A stretch of DNA of 64,000 nucleotides. Origin: JAZQQB01 sp045628865 (lineage in GTDB: Bacteria; Bacillota; Clostridia; Lachnospirales; Lachnospiraceae). Positions 41,507-50,819 of this stretch are shown here, piece after piece. The DNA is taken from the NCBI GenBank assembly GCA_045628865.1, contig JAZQQB010000071.1:124001-188000 (forward strand), read 5' to 3'. How positions within the stretch are numbered: position 1 is the stretch's first letter; every line of letters starts with the position of its first letter. The position numbers and the translations under genes were made by a program. The notes under the pieces are model-generated. The model worked only from the letters and a program-made list of their open reading frames with translations, made no database searches and was not told where the DNA came from.

Positions 41507-43420
41507 ATGAAAGATGGATTTATCAAAGTAGCAGCCATTACCCCTAAGATTTTGGTGGCTGACCCAATATGGAACGGAGAGGAAATCTGTAAAAGAATGG
41601 ATGAGGCGATTGCCCAGAAAGCAAAGATTCTGGTTTTTCCGGAGCTTTGTATGACCGGTTATACCTGTCAGGACCTTTTTTATCAGAGAACCTTACTTGA
41701 AAAAACAAAGGAATCCTTCTTAAAGGTTGTTGCACATACCAAGGATAAGGATGCCATTGTATATGTTGGTTTGCCACTGGAGTTGCAGGGTAAATTATAC
41801 AATGTGGCAGCAGTTCTTTCTAATGGAGAAATCCTTGGATTTATTCCAAAAAGATTTTTACCAAACTACAGCGAATTTTACGAGGTACGTCAGTTTACAC
41901 CTGGTCCTAAGGAAGTGATCGATATTGTTTATGAAGGCAATGTGGTTCCTTTTGGAAGCAAGCTTCTTATTGAGGTTCCTGAAGTGCACGGTCTTACCAT
42001 TGGTTGTGAGATCTGCGAGGATTTGTGGACACCGAATCCACCATCTACTGAGCATTGTTTAGCAGGGGCTACTTTGATCGTGAATTTATCAGCTTCCAAT
42101 GAGTTAGTTGGAAAAGACAGCTATCGTAAAAATCTGGTTTCATCTACCAGTGCAAGACTGATCACAGGCTATGTATATACCAGTGCCGGAGACGGAGAAT
42201 CTACGCAGGATCTCGTTTTTGGCGGACACAATCTGATTACAGAGAATGGATCTGTTTTGGCAGAGAGTAAGCGCTTTTCACCAGATACTGTTTATGCGCA
42301 GGTGGATATTGAAAAGCTTGTAAATGACAGAAAGAGAATGAACACCTTTGATTATGATGTTTGTTCAGATTATGAGATTATCACAGCACACCTTGCAAAA
42401 GAGGATGTTGTTTTGACTAGAAATTACGGCAAAACTCCTTTCGTTCCAAGCAATAAGAATGAGAGAGACAAGCGTTGTAATGATATCTTATCAATTCAGG
42501 CACATGGTCTGAAGAAAAGATATGAACATACTAACTGTAAAACTGCAGTTATTGGTATTTCAGGTGGACTTGATTCCACCCTGGCATTATTGGTAGTGGT
42601 TAGAGCCTTTGATCTTTTGGGATTAGATCATAAGAATATTATTTGTGTCACCATGCCAGGTTTTGGTACAACAGACAGAACCTATGATAATGCCTGCAAG
42701 CTAACACAGACTTTAGGGGCAACCTTAAAGGAAGTTTCAATTACGAAATCTGTATTACAGCATTTTGCTGATATAGATCAGGACCCGGAAAATCATGATG
42801 TTACCTATGAGAATGGACAGGCAAGAGAAAGAACCCAGATCTTGATGGACATTGCGAATAAAACAGGCGGCCTTGTGATTGGTACTGGTGACATGTCAGA
42901 ATTGGCACTGGGCTGGGCAACCTATAATGGAGACCACATGAGCATGTATGGGGTAAATGCTGGTGTTCCAAAAACTTTGGTTCGTCATCTGGTTCGTTTT
43001 TATGCAGAAACCTGCGGTGATGAAGAGTTGAACAAGGTTTTACTTGATGTTTTAGACACTCCGGTCAGTCCGGAATTATTACCACCTGTAGATGGAAAGA
43101 TCAGCCAGAAAACAGAGGATCTTGTAGGACCATACACCTTACATGATTTTTATATGTATTACTTGCTTCGTATGAATTTCGCCCCATCAAAGATTTACCG
43201 GTTAGCGTTAAAAACCTTTGAAGGAGAATACGATGCAGAAACGATCTTGAAATGGTTAAAGATTTTTTATAGGAGATTTTTTGCACAGCACTTCAAACGT
43301 TCTTGTTTGCCAGATGGTCCAAAGGTAGGTAGTGTTGCAGTTTCTCCAAGAGGCGATCTGCGTATGCCAACAGATGCTGTTGCAAGGATTTGGTTAGAGG
43401 AAATCGAAACCCTTTCATAA
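41507..43420 (+). CDS. nadE: Glutamine-dependent NAD+ synthetase
   Basis: A 637-residue enzyme that amidates nicotinic acid adenine dinucleotide to NAD using glutamine ammonia. The N-terminal nitrilase-type glutaminase has FPELCMTGY (Glu), KRFLPNY (Lys) and GCEICEDLW (Cys). The synthetase domain has the pyrophosphatase loop SGGLDSTLAL, GTGDMSELALGWATYNGDHMSMYGVN and a C-terminal RPD/PRGDLRMP region. I chose ATG 41507 because GGAGG lies eight bases before it. Complete and of normal length for the glutamine-dependent form. Confidence 0.97.
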   Translation: MKDGFIKVAAITPKILVADPIWNGEEICKRMDEAIAQKAKILVFPELCMTGYTCQDLFYQRTLLEKTKESFLKVVAHTKDKDAIVYVGLPLELQGKLYNVAAVLSNGEILGFIPKRFLPNYSEFYEVRQFTPGPKEVIDIVYEGNVVPFGSKLLIEVPEVHGLTIGCEICEDLWTPNPPSTEHCLAGATLIVNLSASNELVGKDSYRKNLVSSTSARLITGYVYTSAGDGESTQDLVFGGHNLITENGSVLAESKRFSPDTVYAQVDIEKLVNDRKRMNTFDYDVCSDYEIITAHLAKEDVVLTRNYGKTPFVPSNKNERDKRCNDILSIQAHGLKKRYEHTNCKTAVIGISGGLDSTLALLVVVRAFDLLGLDHKNIICVTMPGFGTTDRTYDNACKLTQTLGATLKEVSITKSVLQHFADIDQDPENHDVTYENGQARERTQILMDIANKTGGLVIGTGDMSELALGWATYNGDHMSMYGVNAGVPKTLVRHLVRFYAETCGDEELNKVLLDVLDTPVSPELLPPVDGKISQKTEDLVGPYTLHDFYMYYLLRMNFAPSKIYRLALKTFEGEYDAETILKWLKIFYRRFFAQHFKRSCLPDGPKVGSVAVSPRGDLRMPTDAVARIWLEEIETLS

Positions 43421-43485
43421 AATTTTTTAACAGACAAATTGTGTAGGGCTATTTGTTGTTATGGTAATGAAAGGATATAGAATAT

Positions 43486-44811
43486 ATGATAGAAACAAAA
43501 GAATCAAAGGAAAAAGTTCTGTTAGTTGGTGTGAATTTGGATGATGGCAGTGATTTTGAACGTTCCATGGAAGAATTGAAGGCTTTGGCAGAGGCCTGTG
43601 AGTTAGAGGTAGTGGGACGAGTTGATCAGAATTTAGACAGACCAACACAGGCATTGTTTATCGGAACAGGTAAAGCTATTGAAGTAAAGGAAAAGGCATG
43701 GGAGCTTAGAGCTGACATGGTTATTTTTGATAATTCCTTAACGCCAATGCAGCTTAGAAATTTACAAACAGAAGTGGGAGTTTCTGTACTGGATAGAACT
43801 GCATTGATTCTTGATATTTTTGCAGTAAGAGCAAGAAGCCGTGAGGCAAAGCTTCAGGTTGAACTTGCAAAGCTTCAGTATATGCTGCCACGTTTGGCAG
43901 GACTTCATTCTGCACTATCCCGTCAGGGTGGATCTGGTGGTGGATCAGGAGCTGGCAGCGGATTTGCCAATAAGGGTGCAGGTGAAACCAAGATGGAGCT
44001 GGACAGACGTCGTATTGAGCATCGTTTGTCAGAGCTTAGAAAAGAATTAAAAGAGGTGGAGCGTGAGCGTGAAACCCAGAGAAAGCAGCGTGCGAACTCT
44101 GCAATGCCACGTGTGGCGTTGGTAGGTTACACCAATGCAGGAAAATCTACATTGATGAATGCAATGCTTGATACCTATCTTCCAAAAGAAGGTAGTGAGG
44201 TTGAACGATTAGAGGAGAAAAAGGTTTTTGAAAAGGATATGCTTTTTGCAACTTTGGATACCACTGTACGTAAGATTCCACTTCCAAACAAAAAGGATTT
44301 TCTGTTATCCGATACAGTAGGATTTATTGATAAGCTTCCACATAGTCTTGTACAGGCCTTTAAGTCCACCTTAGAGGAAGCAAAGGAAGCAGATTTACTG
44401 CTTCAGGTAGTGGATTGTTCTGATCCGAATCATAAAGAACAGATGAAGATCACAGGAGAAACTCTTCATGAATTGGAAGCAGATCGTGTTCCAATGTTTT
44501 ATGTAATGAACAAGGCAGATCTGTTTTTTGGTGAAGAACAGAAACTTCCGGTAGTCTTAGAGGATAAGATTTTTATTTCTGCCAAAAATAGACTGGGAAT
44601 TGAAGAACTGGTTGAGATCATCTGTGAAAAAATGTTCAAAGATCATGTGACATGTGAAATGCTGATTCCATTCCAGGATGGAGCAGTGGTTTCTTATTTA
44701 AATGAGAATGCTGAAATTCAGGAAACAGAATATACAGCAGAGGGAACAAAATTAGTTTTATCATTAAGAAAAAGTGATTTTGACAAATATCATGCTTATG
44801 TGATAGAATAG
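43486..44811 (+). CDS. hflX: GTPase HflX
   Basis: A 441-residue ribosome-associated GTPase. The HflX N-terminal domain runs to about 185 and includes the glycine-rich GGSGGGSGAGSG linker and GAGETKMELDRRRI helix. The G domain has G1 GYTNAGKST, switch I FATLDTT, G3 DTVGF and G4 NKAD. HflX splits or rescues stalled ribosomes under stress. AAAGGATATAG precedes the ATG, 65 bp after nadE. Confidence 0.96.
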   Translation: MIETKESKEKVLLVGVNLDDGSDFERSMEELKALAEACELEVVGRVDQNLDRPTQALFIGTGKAIEVKEKAWELRADMVIFDNSLTPMQLRNLQTEVGVSVLDRTALILDIFAVRARSREAKLQVELAKLQYMLPRLAGLHSALSRQGGSGGGSGAGSGFANKGAGETKMELDRRRIEHRLSELRKELKEVERERETQRKQRANSAMPRVALVGYTNAGKSTLMNAMLDTYLPKEGSEVERLEEKKVFEKDMLFATLDTTVRKIPLPNKKDFLLSDTVGFIDKLPHSLVQAFKSTLEEAKEADLLLQVVDCSDPNHKEQMKITGETLHELEADRVPMFYVMNKADLFFGEEQKLPVVLEDKIFISAKNRLGIEELVEIICEKMFKDHVTCEMLIPFQDGAVVSYLNENAEIQETEYTAEGTKLVLSLRKSDFDKYHAYVIE

Positions 44812-44840
44812 CCCAGTGATAAATGAAATTAGATTGACGA

Positions 44841-44877
44841 AGGCGTCGTACCCATAGGGGATACGACGCCTTTTTTC
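44841..44877 (+). terminator. Rho-independent terminator after hflX
   Basis: AAGGCGTCGTA pairs with TACGACGCCTT around a CCCATAGGGGA loop and ends in a run of T residues. Confidence 0.93.
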
Positions 44878-44910
44878 AATAGGAAAGTTTTTTGAACTTT
44901 CCTATTGAAA
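44876..44910. repeat. Dispersed hairpin repeat, head only (copy 2)
   Basis: TTCAATAGGAAAGTT (44876-44890) and AACTTTCCTATTGAA (44896-44910) form a perfect 15-bp inverted repeat with a TTTTG loop, followed by AAAAAGTTCCGCTC. It shares arms with 15502 and 54650. Confidence 0.85.
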
Positions 44911-44947
44911 AAAAGTTCCGCTCAGATAAAACTTTGCGATGGATAAG

Positions 44948-45403
44948 CTATTCGCTTGGAATTGCCTGGGTTAGAGCCTCTTTGATGGCATTGATCAGAA
45001 CCAATGAGGTATATTTTCGATCATCGGGATATACAAGCTCATCTAAGGACTGAGAATCTATGATCTGTTTTGCTAAGTCTTCAATGGTTGGTATCAGCAG
45101 AGGATACATGGTTTTCATTTCACTGGTGATATCTTCAAAGCTAATATTCGTGATGCTATGTTCATCTACGGTTATTAATAAATGAACCGTCTGATTTCCT
45201 AAGGTTACAGGAGCGGTGTATTCACCAGCAATATAATGCTGACTTGCACCATCATTTAGTTTTTTGCTAAGCGCACTTTTAGAAGAATCTTTGTTTGGAA
45301 GAAACAGAATGATGATCATAGCAATGAGCAAGATTCCCAAGATGGCAAATAAGGCAGTGAATAATACTTCTTTTAAATGTAAAACAACAATTTTTGTTTT
45401 CAT
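44948..45403 (-). CDS. Membrane-anchored protein, FMN-binding-domain-like
   Basis: A 151-residue protein with one N-terminal membrane helix (about 13-37) and an outer domain that opens with YIAGEYTAPVTLGNQTVHLLITVDEHSITNISF, reminiscent of the FMN-binding (NqrC/RnfG-like) fold. The conserved Thr attachment motif is not clear, so flavin binding is uncertain. The start at 45403 has AGGAG upstream. It is divergent from glnA. Confidence 0.6.
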   Translation of the reverse strand: MKTKIVVLHLKEVLFTALFAILGILLIAMIIILFLPNKDSSKSALSKKLNDGASQHYIAGEYTAPVTLGNQTVHLLITVDEHSITNISFEDITSEMKTMYPLLIPTIEDLAKQIIDSQSLDELVYPDDRKYTSLVLINAIKEALTQAIPSE

Positions 45404-45583
45404 GATAGCTACTCCTGTAAATATGGAAGAAGAATGGATGAAATCCAACTGGTTCTAATGGATATAGTTATATATATGTGGAAAAAATAGAATTAGAACA
45501 TATTTGAAAATCAATGAAAAAAATCAACTGTAAAAAACAGTTGTAAAAATAAAAAAATCTATAGATTTATTAAGGGATATTAT

Positions 45584-45646
45584 GTTACTATATAGTAGTA
45601 TTGAAAAGAACTACTATCACTGCTCAAAAGATGGAGCCTGTTTAGG
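45584..45646 (+). promoter_or_regulatory. Leader hairpins upstream of glnA
   Basis: ATAGTAGT pairs with ACTACTAT around a 10-base loop near 45593-45618, and GGAGCC with GGCTTCC near 45633-45651 around TGTTTA. Two successive stems in a leader, followed by a gene for an ANTAR antiterminator two genes on, suggest antitermination control, but the loops do not show the A1/G4 hexaloop pattern expected for ANTAR targets. Confidence 0.35.
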
Positions 45647-45672
45647 CTTCCACAAATGAAATGGAGGTTATT

Positions 45673-47004
45673 ATGAGTCGTTATACGAAACAGGATATTA
45701 TTAGATTGGTAGAGGAAGAAGATGTTGAGTTTATCAGACTTCAGTTTACAGATATTTTAGGACAGTTCAAGAATGTGGCTATTACAGCGAGCCAGTTAGA
45801 GAAAGCATTAGATAATAAATTTATGTTTGATGGATCAAGTGTGGAGGGATTCGTTCGAATTGATGAGTCAGACATGTACTTATATCCAGATCTTGATACC
45901 TTTGAAATCATCCCATGGAGACCACAGCATGGAAAAGTTGCAAGATTTATCTGTGATGTGTATACAGCAGAGAAGGTTCCTTTTGATGGAGATCCTAGAT
46001 ATTGTCTGAAGAAAGCTATTGCAGAAGCAAAAGAAATGGGATATGAGATGCAGGTTGGACCTGAGTGTGAATTTTTCCTATTCCATACAGATGATGATTC
46101 TATGCCTACGACACGTACCCATGAACAGGCTGGATATTTTGATATTGGACCGGTTGATATGGGTGAGAATGTTAGAAGAGATATCGTATTGAATCTGGAA
46201 GATATGGGCTTTGAAATTGAAGCATCTCATCATGAGGGTGCACCGGCACAGCATGAGATTGATTTCAAATATGGAGAAGCACTGGAAACAGCAGACAGAA
46301 TCAATACTTTCAAAATGACTGTAAAATCCATTGCAAGAGGACATGGTATGCACGCTACTTTTATGCCAAAGCCGGTAGCAGGTGTGAATGGTTCAGGTAT
46401 GCATTTGAATTTCTCTTTGGTAAAAGACGGTGTGAATATTTTTGAGGATCAGAATGATAAATATGGTCTTAGCAAAGAAGCTTATTATTTCATGGGCGGT
46501 ATCATAAAACATATCAAGGGAATGACTGCGATTTTAAATCCAATCATTAATTCTTACCGAAGATTGATCCCTAACTATGAGGCTCCTGTTTATATTTCCT
46601 GGGGAAAACAGAATAGAAGCCCATTGATCCGTATTCCTGTTGCAGAGGGAGAAAAAACAAGAATTGAATTAAGAAGTCCGGATCCATCAGCTAACCCATA
46701 TCTTGCCTTGGCAGTATGTTTAAGAGCTGGAATGGATGGAATCCGCAATAAGATTGAACCTCCTAAGGAAGTTTTGGGTAATATTTATACCATGTCAGAA
46801 GAAGAGTTAAAGGAAGCCGGCGTGGAATTGATACCAGACTGTTTAAGGGATGCCATTGCAGAAATGAAACAGGATAGCCTGGTAATGGAAACTTTAGGAA
46901 ATCATCTTTCAGAGAAATATATTGCAGCAAAAATGAGCGAGTGGAGACAGTACCGTGCCAATGTTGATCAGTGGGAGTTAGATGCCTATTTATTAAGATA
47001 TTAG
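45673..47004 (+). CDS. glnA: Glutamine synthetase, type I
   Basis: A 443-residue GS-I that makes glutamine from glutamate, ammonia and ATP. FTDILGQFKNVAI and FDGSSVEGF start the beta-grasp domain; GPECEFFLF and HHEGAPAQHEIDF hold metal-binding Glu and His; NGSGMHLNFSL, the NYEAPVYISWGKQNRSPLIR loop and RIELRSPDPSANPYLA complete the active site. Length fits the GSI-alpha form of Firmicutes. I chose ATG 45673 because GGAGG lies five bases before it, inside an earlier ATG frame. Confidence 0.97.
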   Translation: MSRYTKQDIIRLVEEEDVEFIRLQFTDILGQFKNVAITASQLEKALDNKFMFDGSSVEGFVRIDESDMYLYPDLDTFEIIPWRPQHGKVARFICDVYTAEKVPFDGDPRYCLKKAIAEAKEMGYEMQVGPECEFFLFHTDDDSMPTTRTHEQAGYFDIGPVDMGENVRRDIVLNLEDMGFEIEASHHEGAPAQHEIDFKYGEALETADRINTFKMTVKSIARGHGMHATFMPKPVAGVNGSGMHLNFSLVKDGVNIFEDQNDKYGLSKEAYYFMGGIIKHIKGMTAILNPIINSYRRLIPNYEAPVYISWGKQNRSPLIRIPVAEGEKTRIELRSPDPSANPYLALAVCLRAGMDGIRNKIEPPKEVLGNIYTMSEEELKEAGVELIPDCLRDAIAEMKQDSLVMETLGNHLSEKYIAAKMSEWRQYRANVDQWELDAYLLRY

Positions 47005-47045
47005 TTATACGTTTATCCAAATAGATAGAAAGAGGAGGTGAACGT

Positions 47046-47603
47046 GTGACGAATATTATTATTGTCCTTTCCAAGCCAGAAGATGGAAAGAGCTTAAGAA
47101 ATCTGTTGACAAGACAGGGCTTTCATGTGGTTTCTGTGTGCACCACAGGTGCTCAGGCATTGTCACAGGCAGAAGGTTTATTAGATGGAATCGTAATCTC
47201 GGGATATCATCTTCGTGATATGATCTTTACAGAGTTGCACGAGAACCTTCCGCCGAATTTTGAATTCGTCTTGATGGCATCGGAAAGAGTGATCAATGAT
47301 TATGACTGTAGTAAGTTCACCACACTGACCATGCCTTTGAAGGTACAGAATCTGGTGGAAACCATAGGTCGTATTGATCAGGAGGTGGCCAGACGTCATC
47401 GAAGACTTAAGTCAAAACCGCGAGTTCGATCAAAAGAAGATCAGGATCTTATTGATCAGGCGAAGAAGCAGCTGATGGAGCATAAGAACATGTCTGAGGA
47501 GGAAGCTCACAAATACATGCAAAAATGCAGCATGGATAATGCCACCAGCCTGGTAGAAACAGCGAAAATGCTTTTGACATTGCGAAATTATGAGGAGGAG
47601 TAG
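47046..47603 (+). CDS. ANTAR-domain RNA-binding regulator with degenerate receiver domain
   Basis: A 185-residue protein starting at GTG with AGGAGG seven bases upstream. Residues 1-110 are CheY-like, but the phosphoacceptor position reads DGIVISGYH with no Asp, and the conserved Lys is shifted (MPLK), so it is a pseudo-receiver. Residues about 125-180 are an ANTAR three-helix domain (LIDQAKKQLMEHKNMSEEEAHKYMQ). ANTAR proteins bind leader hairpins and stop termination, often for nitrogen genes. It lies 41 bp after glnA and overlaps the dapF leader (3 bp to the next start). Confidence 0.9.
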   Translation: MTNIIIVLSKPEDGKSLRNLLTRQGFHVVSVCTTGAQALSQAEGLLDGIVISGYHLRDMIFTELHENLPPNFEFVLMASERVINDYDCSKFTTLTMPLKVQNLVETIGRIDQEVARRHRRLKSKPRVRSKEDQDLIDQAKKQLMEHKNMSEEEAHKYMQKCSMDNATSLVETAKMLLTLRNYEEE

Positions 47604-47606
47604 ATT

Positions 47607-48440
47607 ATGAAATTTACAAAAATGGAAGGACTTGGAAATGATTATGTGTATGTAAATGGTTTTACAGAATCTGTTTCCAACAAACCAGAGGTGGTAAGAA
47701 GATTAAGTGATAGACATTTTGGTATCGGTGGAGATGGAGTGATCTTTATCAATCCAAGTGAGAATGCAGATTTTGAAATGGAAATGTGGAATGCAGATGG
47801 TACCAGATCTGAAATGTGTGGAAATGGTATCCGTTGTGTAGGAAAGTATGTATATGATCATGGCATGACTGATAAAACATCTTTGGTGATTGAAAGTGCA
47901 GGTATGTTAAAGTATTTAGATTTAACTGTTGAAAACGGAAAGGTTTCTATGGTACGTGTAAATATGGGTACACCGGAATTGACAGCAGTGAATGTACCAG
48001 TTGTATCTGACAATGAACAGGTAATTGATGAGCCAATCGAAGTATGCGGCAAGGAATATCGTATGACCTGTGTTTCTATGGGTAATCCACATGCCATTAT
48101 TTTTATGGATGATGTGAAGAACTTAGAAATCGAAAAGATTGGACCATATTTTGAAAAACATGAACGATTTCCAAAGAGAGTCAATGCAGAATTTGTAGAA
48201 GTCATTGATCGAAACACTGTAAAAATGCGTGTTTGGGAAAGAGGAACTGGTGAAACACTTGCTTGTGGTACTGGTAGTACAGCAACAGCAGTTGCTTGTG
48301 CGTTAAATGGACTTACAGAGGACAAAGTGACAGTGAAATTGCTTGGTGGTGATCTTTTGATCGAATGGGACAGGGAGAAGAATTTAGCATATATGACTGG
48401 CCCTGCAACCACTGTATTTGAGGGCGAAGTTTCCCTGTAA
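47607..48440 (+). CDS. dapF: Diaminopimelate epimerase
   Basis: A 277-residue enzyme that converts LL- to meso-diaminopimelate for peptidoglycan and lysine. The two catalytic Cys are in SEMCGNGIRCVGKY and ETLACGTGSTATA; FTKMEGLGNDYVYV is the family start. GAGGAGGAG spans the end of the ANTAR gene and precedes the ATG. The dapL gene follows in 71 bp. Confidence 0.97.
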   Translation: MKFTKMEGLGNDYVYVNGFTESVSNKPEVVRRLSDRHFGIGGDGVIFINPSENADFEMEMWNADGTRSEMCGNGIRCVGKYVYDHGMTDKTSLVIESAGMLKYLDLTVENGKVSMVRVNMGTPELTAVNVPVVSDNEQVIDEPIEVCGKEYRMTCVSMGNPHAIIFMDDVKNLEIEKIGPYFEKHERFPKRVNAEFVEVIDRNTVKMRVWERGTGETLACGTGSTATAVACALNGLTEDKVTVKLLGGDLLIEWDREKNLAYMTGPATTVFEGEVSL

Positions 48441-48511
48441 GATTTGTAAAAAAGGTTTTTGGACGCAAGGATCTAAGTGTTAAGAAAAAGTGAGAATGAG
48501 GAGAATATACG

Positions 48512-49726
48512 ATGTTTAAAGTAAATGACAACTATTTGAAATTACCAGGAAGCTATCTTTTTTCAACCATTGGTAAAAAGGTAGCAGCTTATCAGGCAGC
48601 TAATCCAGAGAAAAAGATTATCCGTTTGGGAATCGGTGATGTTACACAGCCACTTGCACCAGCCATCATTGAGGCACTTCATGGAGCAGTGGATGAAATG
48701 GCAGATGCTTCTACTTTTAAGGGTTATGCACCTGATCTAGGATATGACTTTTTAAGAAAAGCAATTGCAGATACAGATTATATCGCCCGTGGCTGCGATA
48801 TTTCAGCAGATGAGATTTTTGTATCAGATGGAGCGAAAAGTGATTCTGCCAACATTCAGGAAATTTTTTCAGTAGATAATAAGATCGCTGTTTGTGATCC
48901 GGTTTATCCTGTTTATGTAGATAGTAACGTTATGGCTGGTAGAACAGGTACCTACAATACCATTACAGAAACCTGGTCAGATGTGATCTATATGCCATGT
49001 ACTGCTGAAAATGGTTTTGTTCCAGAATTTCCAAAGGAAAATCCGGATCTGATCTACATTTGTTGTCCAAATAACCCAACTGGTACAACCTGGACAAAGG
49101 CTCAGTTACAGGAGTGGGTTGATTATGCCAACAAGATCGGTGCTGTGATCCTTTATGATGCAGCGTATGAAGCATATATCAGTGAGGCAGACGTACCACA
49201 TTCTATCTATGAATGTGAGGGCGCTAGAACCTGTGCCATCGAACTTAGAAGTTTTTCTAAAAATGCAGGATTTACAGGTGTTCGTCTTGGCTTTACAGTG
49301 GTACCAAAGGATTTAAAAGCCGGTGATGTTTCTTTACATGCTTTGTGGGCAAGACGTCATGGTACCAAATTTAATGGCGCTCCATATATCGTACAAAAAG
49401 CGGGCGAGGCAGTATATTCGGAAGCAGGAAAAGCACAGCTTAAGGAACAGATCGCTTATTATATGAAGAATGCCAATTATATCAAGAATGGTTTAAAGGA
49501 AGCTGGGTATACAGTATTTGGTGGGGTGAATGCACCATATATCTGGTTAAAGGCTCCAAACAATATGACTAGCTGGGAGTTCTTTGATTACTTACTGGAA
49601 AATGCCAATGTAGTAGGTACTCCAGGATCAGGCTTTGGACCATCTGGTGAGACATACTTTAGATTGACAGCGTTTGGTTCTTTCGAGAATTCAGTGGAAG
49701 CGTTGGATAGAATTAAGGCATTGTAA
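48512..49726 (+). CDS. dapL: LL-diaminopimelate aminotransferase
   Basis: A 404-residue PLP enzyme that makes LL-diaminopimelate directly from tetrahydrodipicolinate and glutamate, bypassing succinyl or acetyl intermediates. NDNYLKLPGSYLFSTIGKKV and RLGIGDVTQPLAPAIIEA are DapL-specific; CCPNNPTGTTW and SFSKNAGFTGVRLGF (Schiff-base Lys) are PLP aminotransferase motifs. Together with dapF it gives meso-DAP. AATGAGGAGAATATACG precedes the ATG. Confidence 0.97.
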   Translation: MFKVNDNYLKLPGSYLFSTIGKKVAAYQAANPEKKIIRLGIGDVTQPLAPAIIEALHGAVDEMADASTFKGYAPDLGYDFLRKAIADTDYIARGCDISADEIFVSDGAKSDSANIQEIFSVDNKIAVCDPVYPVYVDSNVMAGRTGTYNTITETWSDVIYMPCTAENGFVPEFPKENPDLIYICCPNNPTGTTWTKAQLQEWVDYANKIGAVILYDAAYEAYISEADVPHSIYECEGARTCAIELRSFSKNAGFTGVRLGFTVVPKDLKAGDVSLHALWARRHGTKFNGAPYIVQKAGEAVYSEAGKAQLKEQIAYYMKNANYIKNGLKEAGYTVFGGVNAPYIWLKAPNNMTSWEFFDYLLENANVVGTPGSGFGPSGETYFRLTAFGSFENSVEALDRIKAL

Positions 49727-49756
49727 AAAAATGATAGGATTTTTATAAAGAAATGA

Positions 49757-49793
49757 AACAAGGGCAAGGAAACGAAAATTCCTTGCCCTTGTT
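49757..49793 (+). terminator. Terminator hairpin after dapL
   Basis: AACAAGGGCAAGGAA pairs perfectly with TTCCTTGCCCTTGTT (15 bp). The T tract afterward is poor, so termination may be less complete than the stem suggests. Confidence 0.7.
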
Positions 49794-49959
49794 AAATTAA
49801 CAAACGAGGAATGAATAGTAATTAAATTTAAGAATTGTTATAATATTAAAAAAATCATCCAGAGTGGTATTTTTTGTTGAAAATTAATATAGTTTTCAGA
49901 GAAAACAAAGTGTATAATCCTAGTTGTCACATTATACTTTTCTTTTAAGGAGGTAAAAT

Positions 49960-50154
49960 ATGAAAATACAATGTTCAACAATGGAACTGAGAAGAGGAGT
50001 AAATGAATTAAGAGAATATAACAAATTATAACAAAATCTAATAGAAGAATTACTTGTAGTTGAACATAACCTATCTATGTCATGGTATGATACTTTCGGT
50101 GATGGAGTTACTAAGAACTATGAATGCACCACCACTTTTGAACTCACTTGTTAG
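49960..50154 (+). pseudogene. Broken WXG100-like gene
   Basis: A strong AAGGAGGTAAAAT site precedes an ATG whose frame reads MKIQCSTMELRRGVNELREYNKL, hits TAA, then continues open for 40 codons as QNLIEELLVVEHNLSMSW to a stop. The helix-SxSW pattern resembles WXG100 proteins, which are about 90-100 residues. The internal TAA (one base from CAA) and an early end make it look inactivated. A shifted frame leads into the next gene. Confidence 0.45.
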
Positions 50155-50803
50155 AGAAACTAATTATGAGAATAATAAAAGAGAATGGGCAGAAAATAAA
50201 GATGAATATATGATGGGAAATTATATTGAGTATCAGTGGAAAATGGATGAGATGCTATATGGAATGGATATGGGAGATATGTTAAATGATGAATTATTTA
50301 ATGGTAGACCATTGACAGCTGCGGAGAACGCATGTGAAGTAATTGCAATCTATAATGCACTTTCAGATTTGACTGATGGAAATCCACCAATTGACCTTCC
50401 AGATATAATGTATGATATGGAAGGAAAAGGCACTATGTTAGCAGGTAATTTTGGGACAACACCGTACGCAATAGAAGAATATATTAACGGTATAGATGGA
50501 TGTGAAGCAAAATTGTTTACTGGAGATCAATTGGAAAAAGCAAGGTATATGAATCAGCTTCAAGAATATGATTCGTATATTTTAACCACTTTTAATGATG
50601 ATGATTCATTAATGGTGCATACAATTAGTATCACATTCGATAATGAAACAGGAAAATATGTTTGCCATAATAATGGCAATGTTCCGACTTTTGATACCTT
50701 GGAAGCGGCATTCAATTATTATAATACTGGAGATTATGAGACAATTAGTGTTATTGGTGTTTCAAAGGAAGACGATAGTTCAGGTGGTGGACATCATTTT
50801 TAA
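50102..50803 (+). CDS. C39-like cysteine peptidase-fold protein
   Basis: A protein of about 233 residues. LTAAENACEVIAIYNAL gives a candidate nucleophile Cys at a helix start, GTTPYAIEEYINGI follows, and MVHTISITFDNETGKYVCHNNG supplies a candidate His and Asn, the order of papain/C39-type peptidases. Whether it cleaves peptides is unknown. The start is uncertain: ATG 50102 and 50120 are possible, and the N-terminus overlaps the broken WXG100-like gene, so the two may once have been one locus. An unusual DSSGGGHHF tail ends the protein. Confidence 0.55.
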   Translation: MELLRTMNAPPLLNSLVRETNYENNKREWAENKDEYMMGNYIEYQWKMDEMLYGMDMGDMLNDELFNGRPLTAAENACEVIAIYNALSDLTDGNPPIDLPDIMYDMEGKGTMLAGNFGTTPYAIEEYINGIDGCEAKLFTGDQLEKARYMNQLQEYDSYILTTFNDDDSLMVHTISITFDNETGKYVCHNNGNVPTFDTLEAAFNYYNTGDYETISVIGVSKEDDSSGGGHHF

Positions 50804-50819
50804 GGGGGACATGCGATTT

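Noticed and set aside
45584..45660. Glutamine riboswitch or T-box before glnA
   Set aside because: I could not match the conserved cores of either class; only two simple stems are visible.
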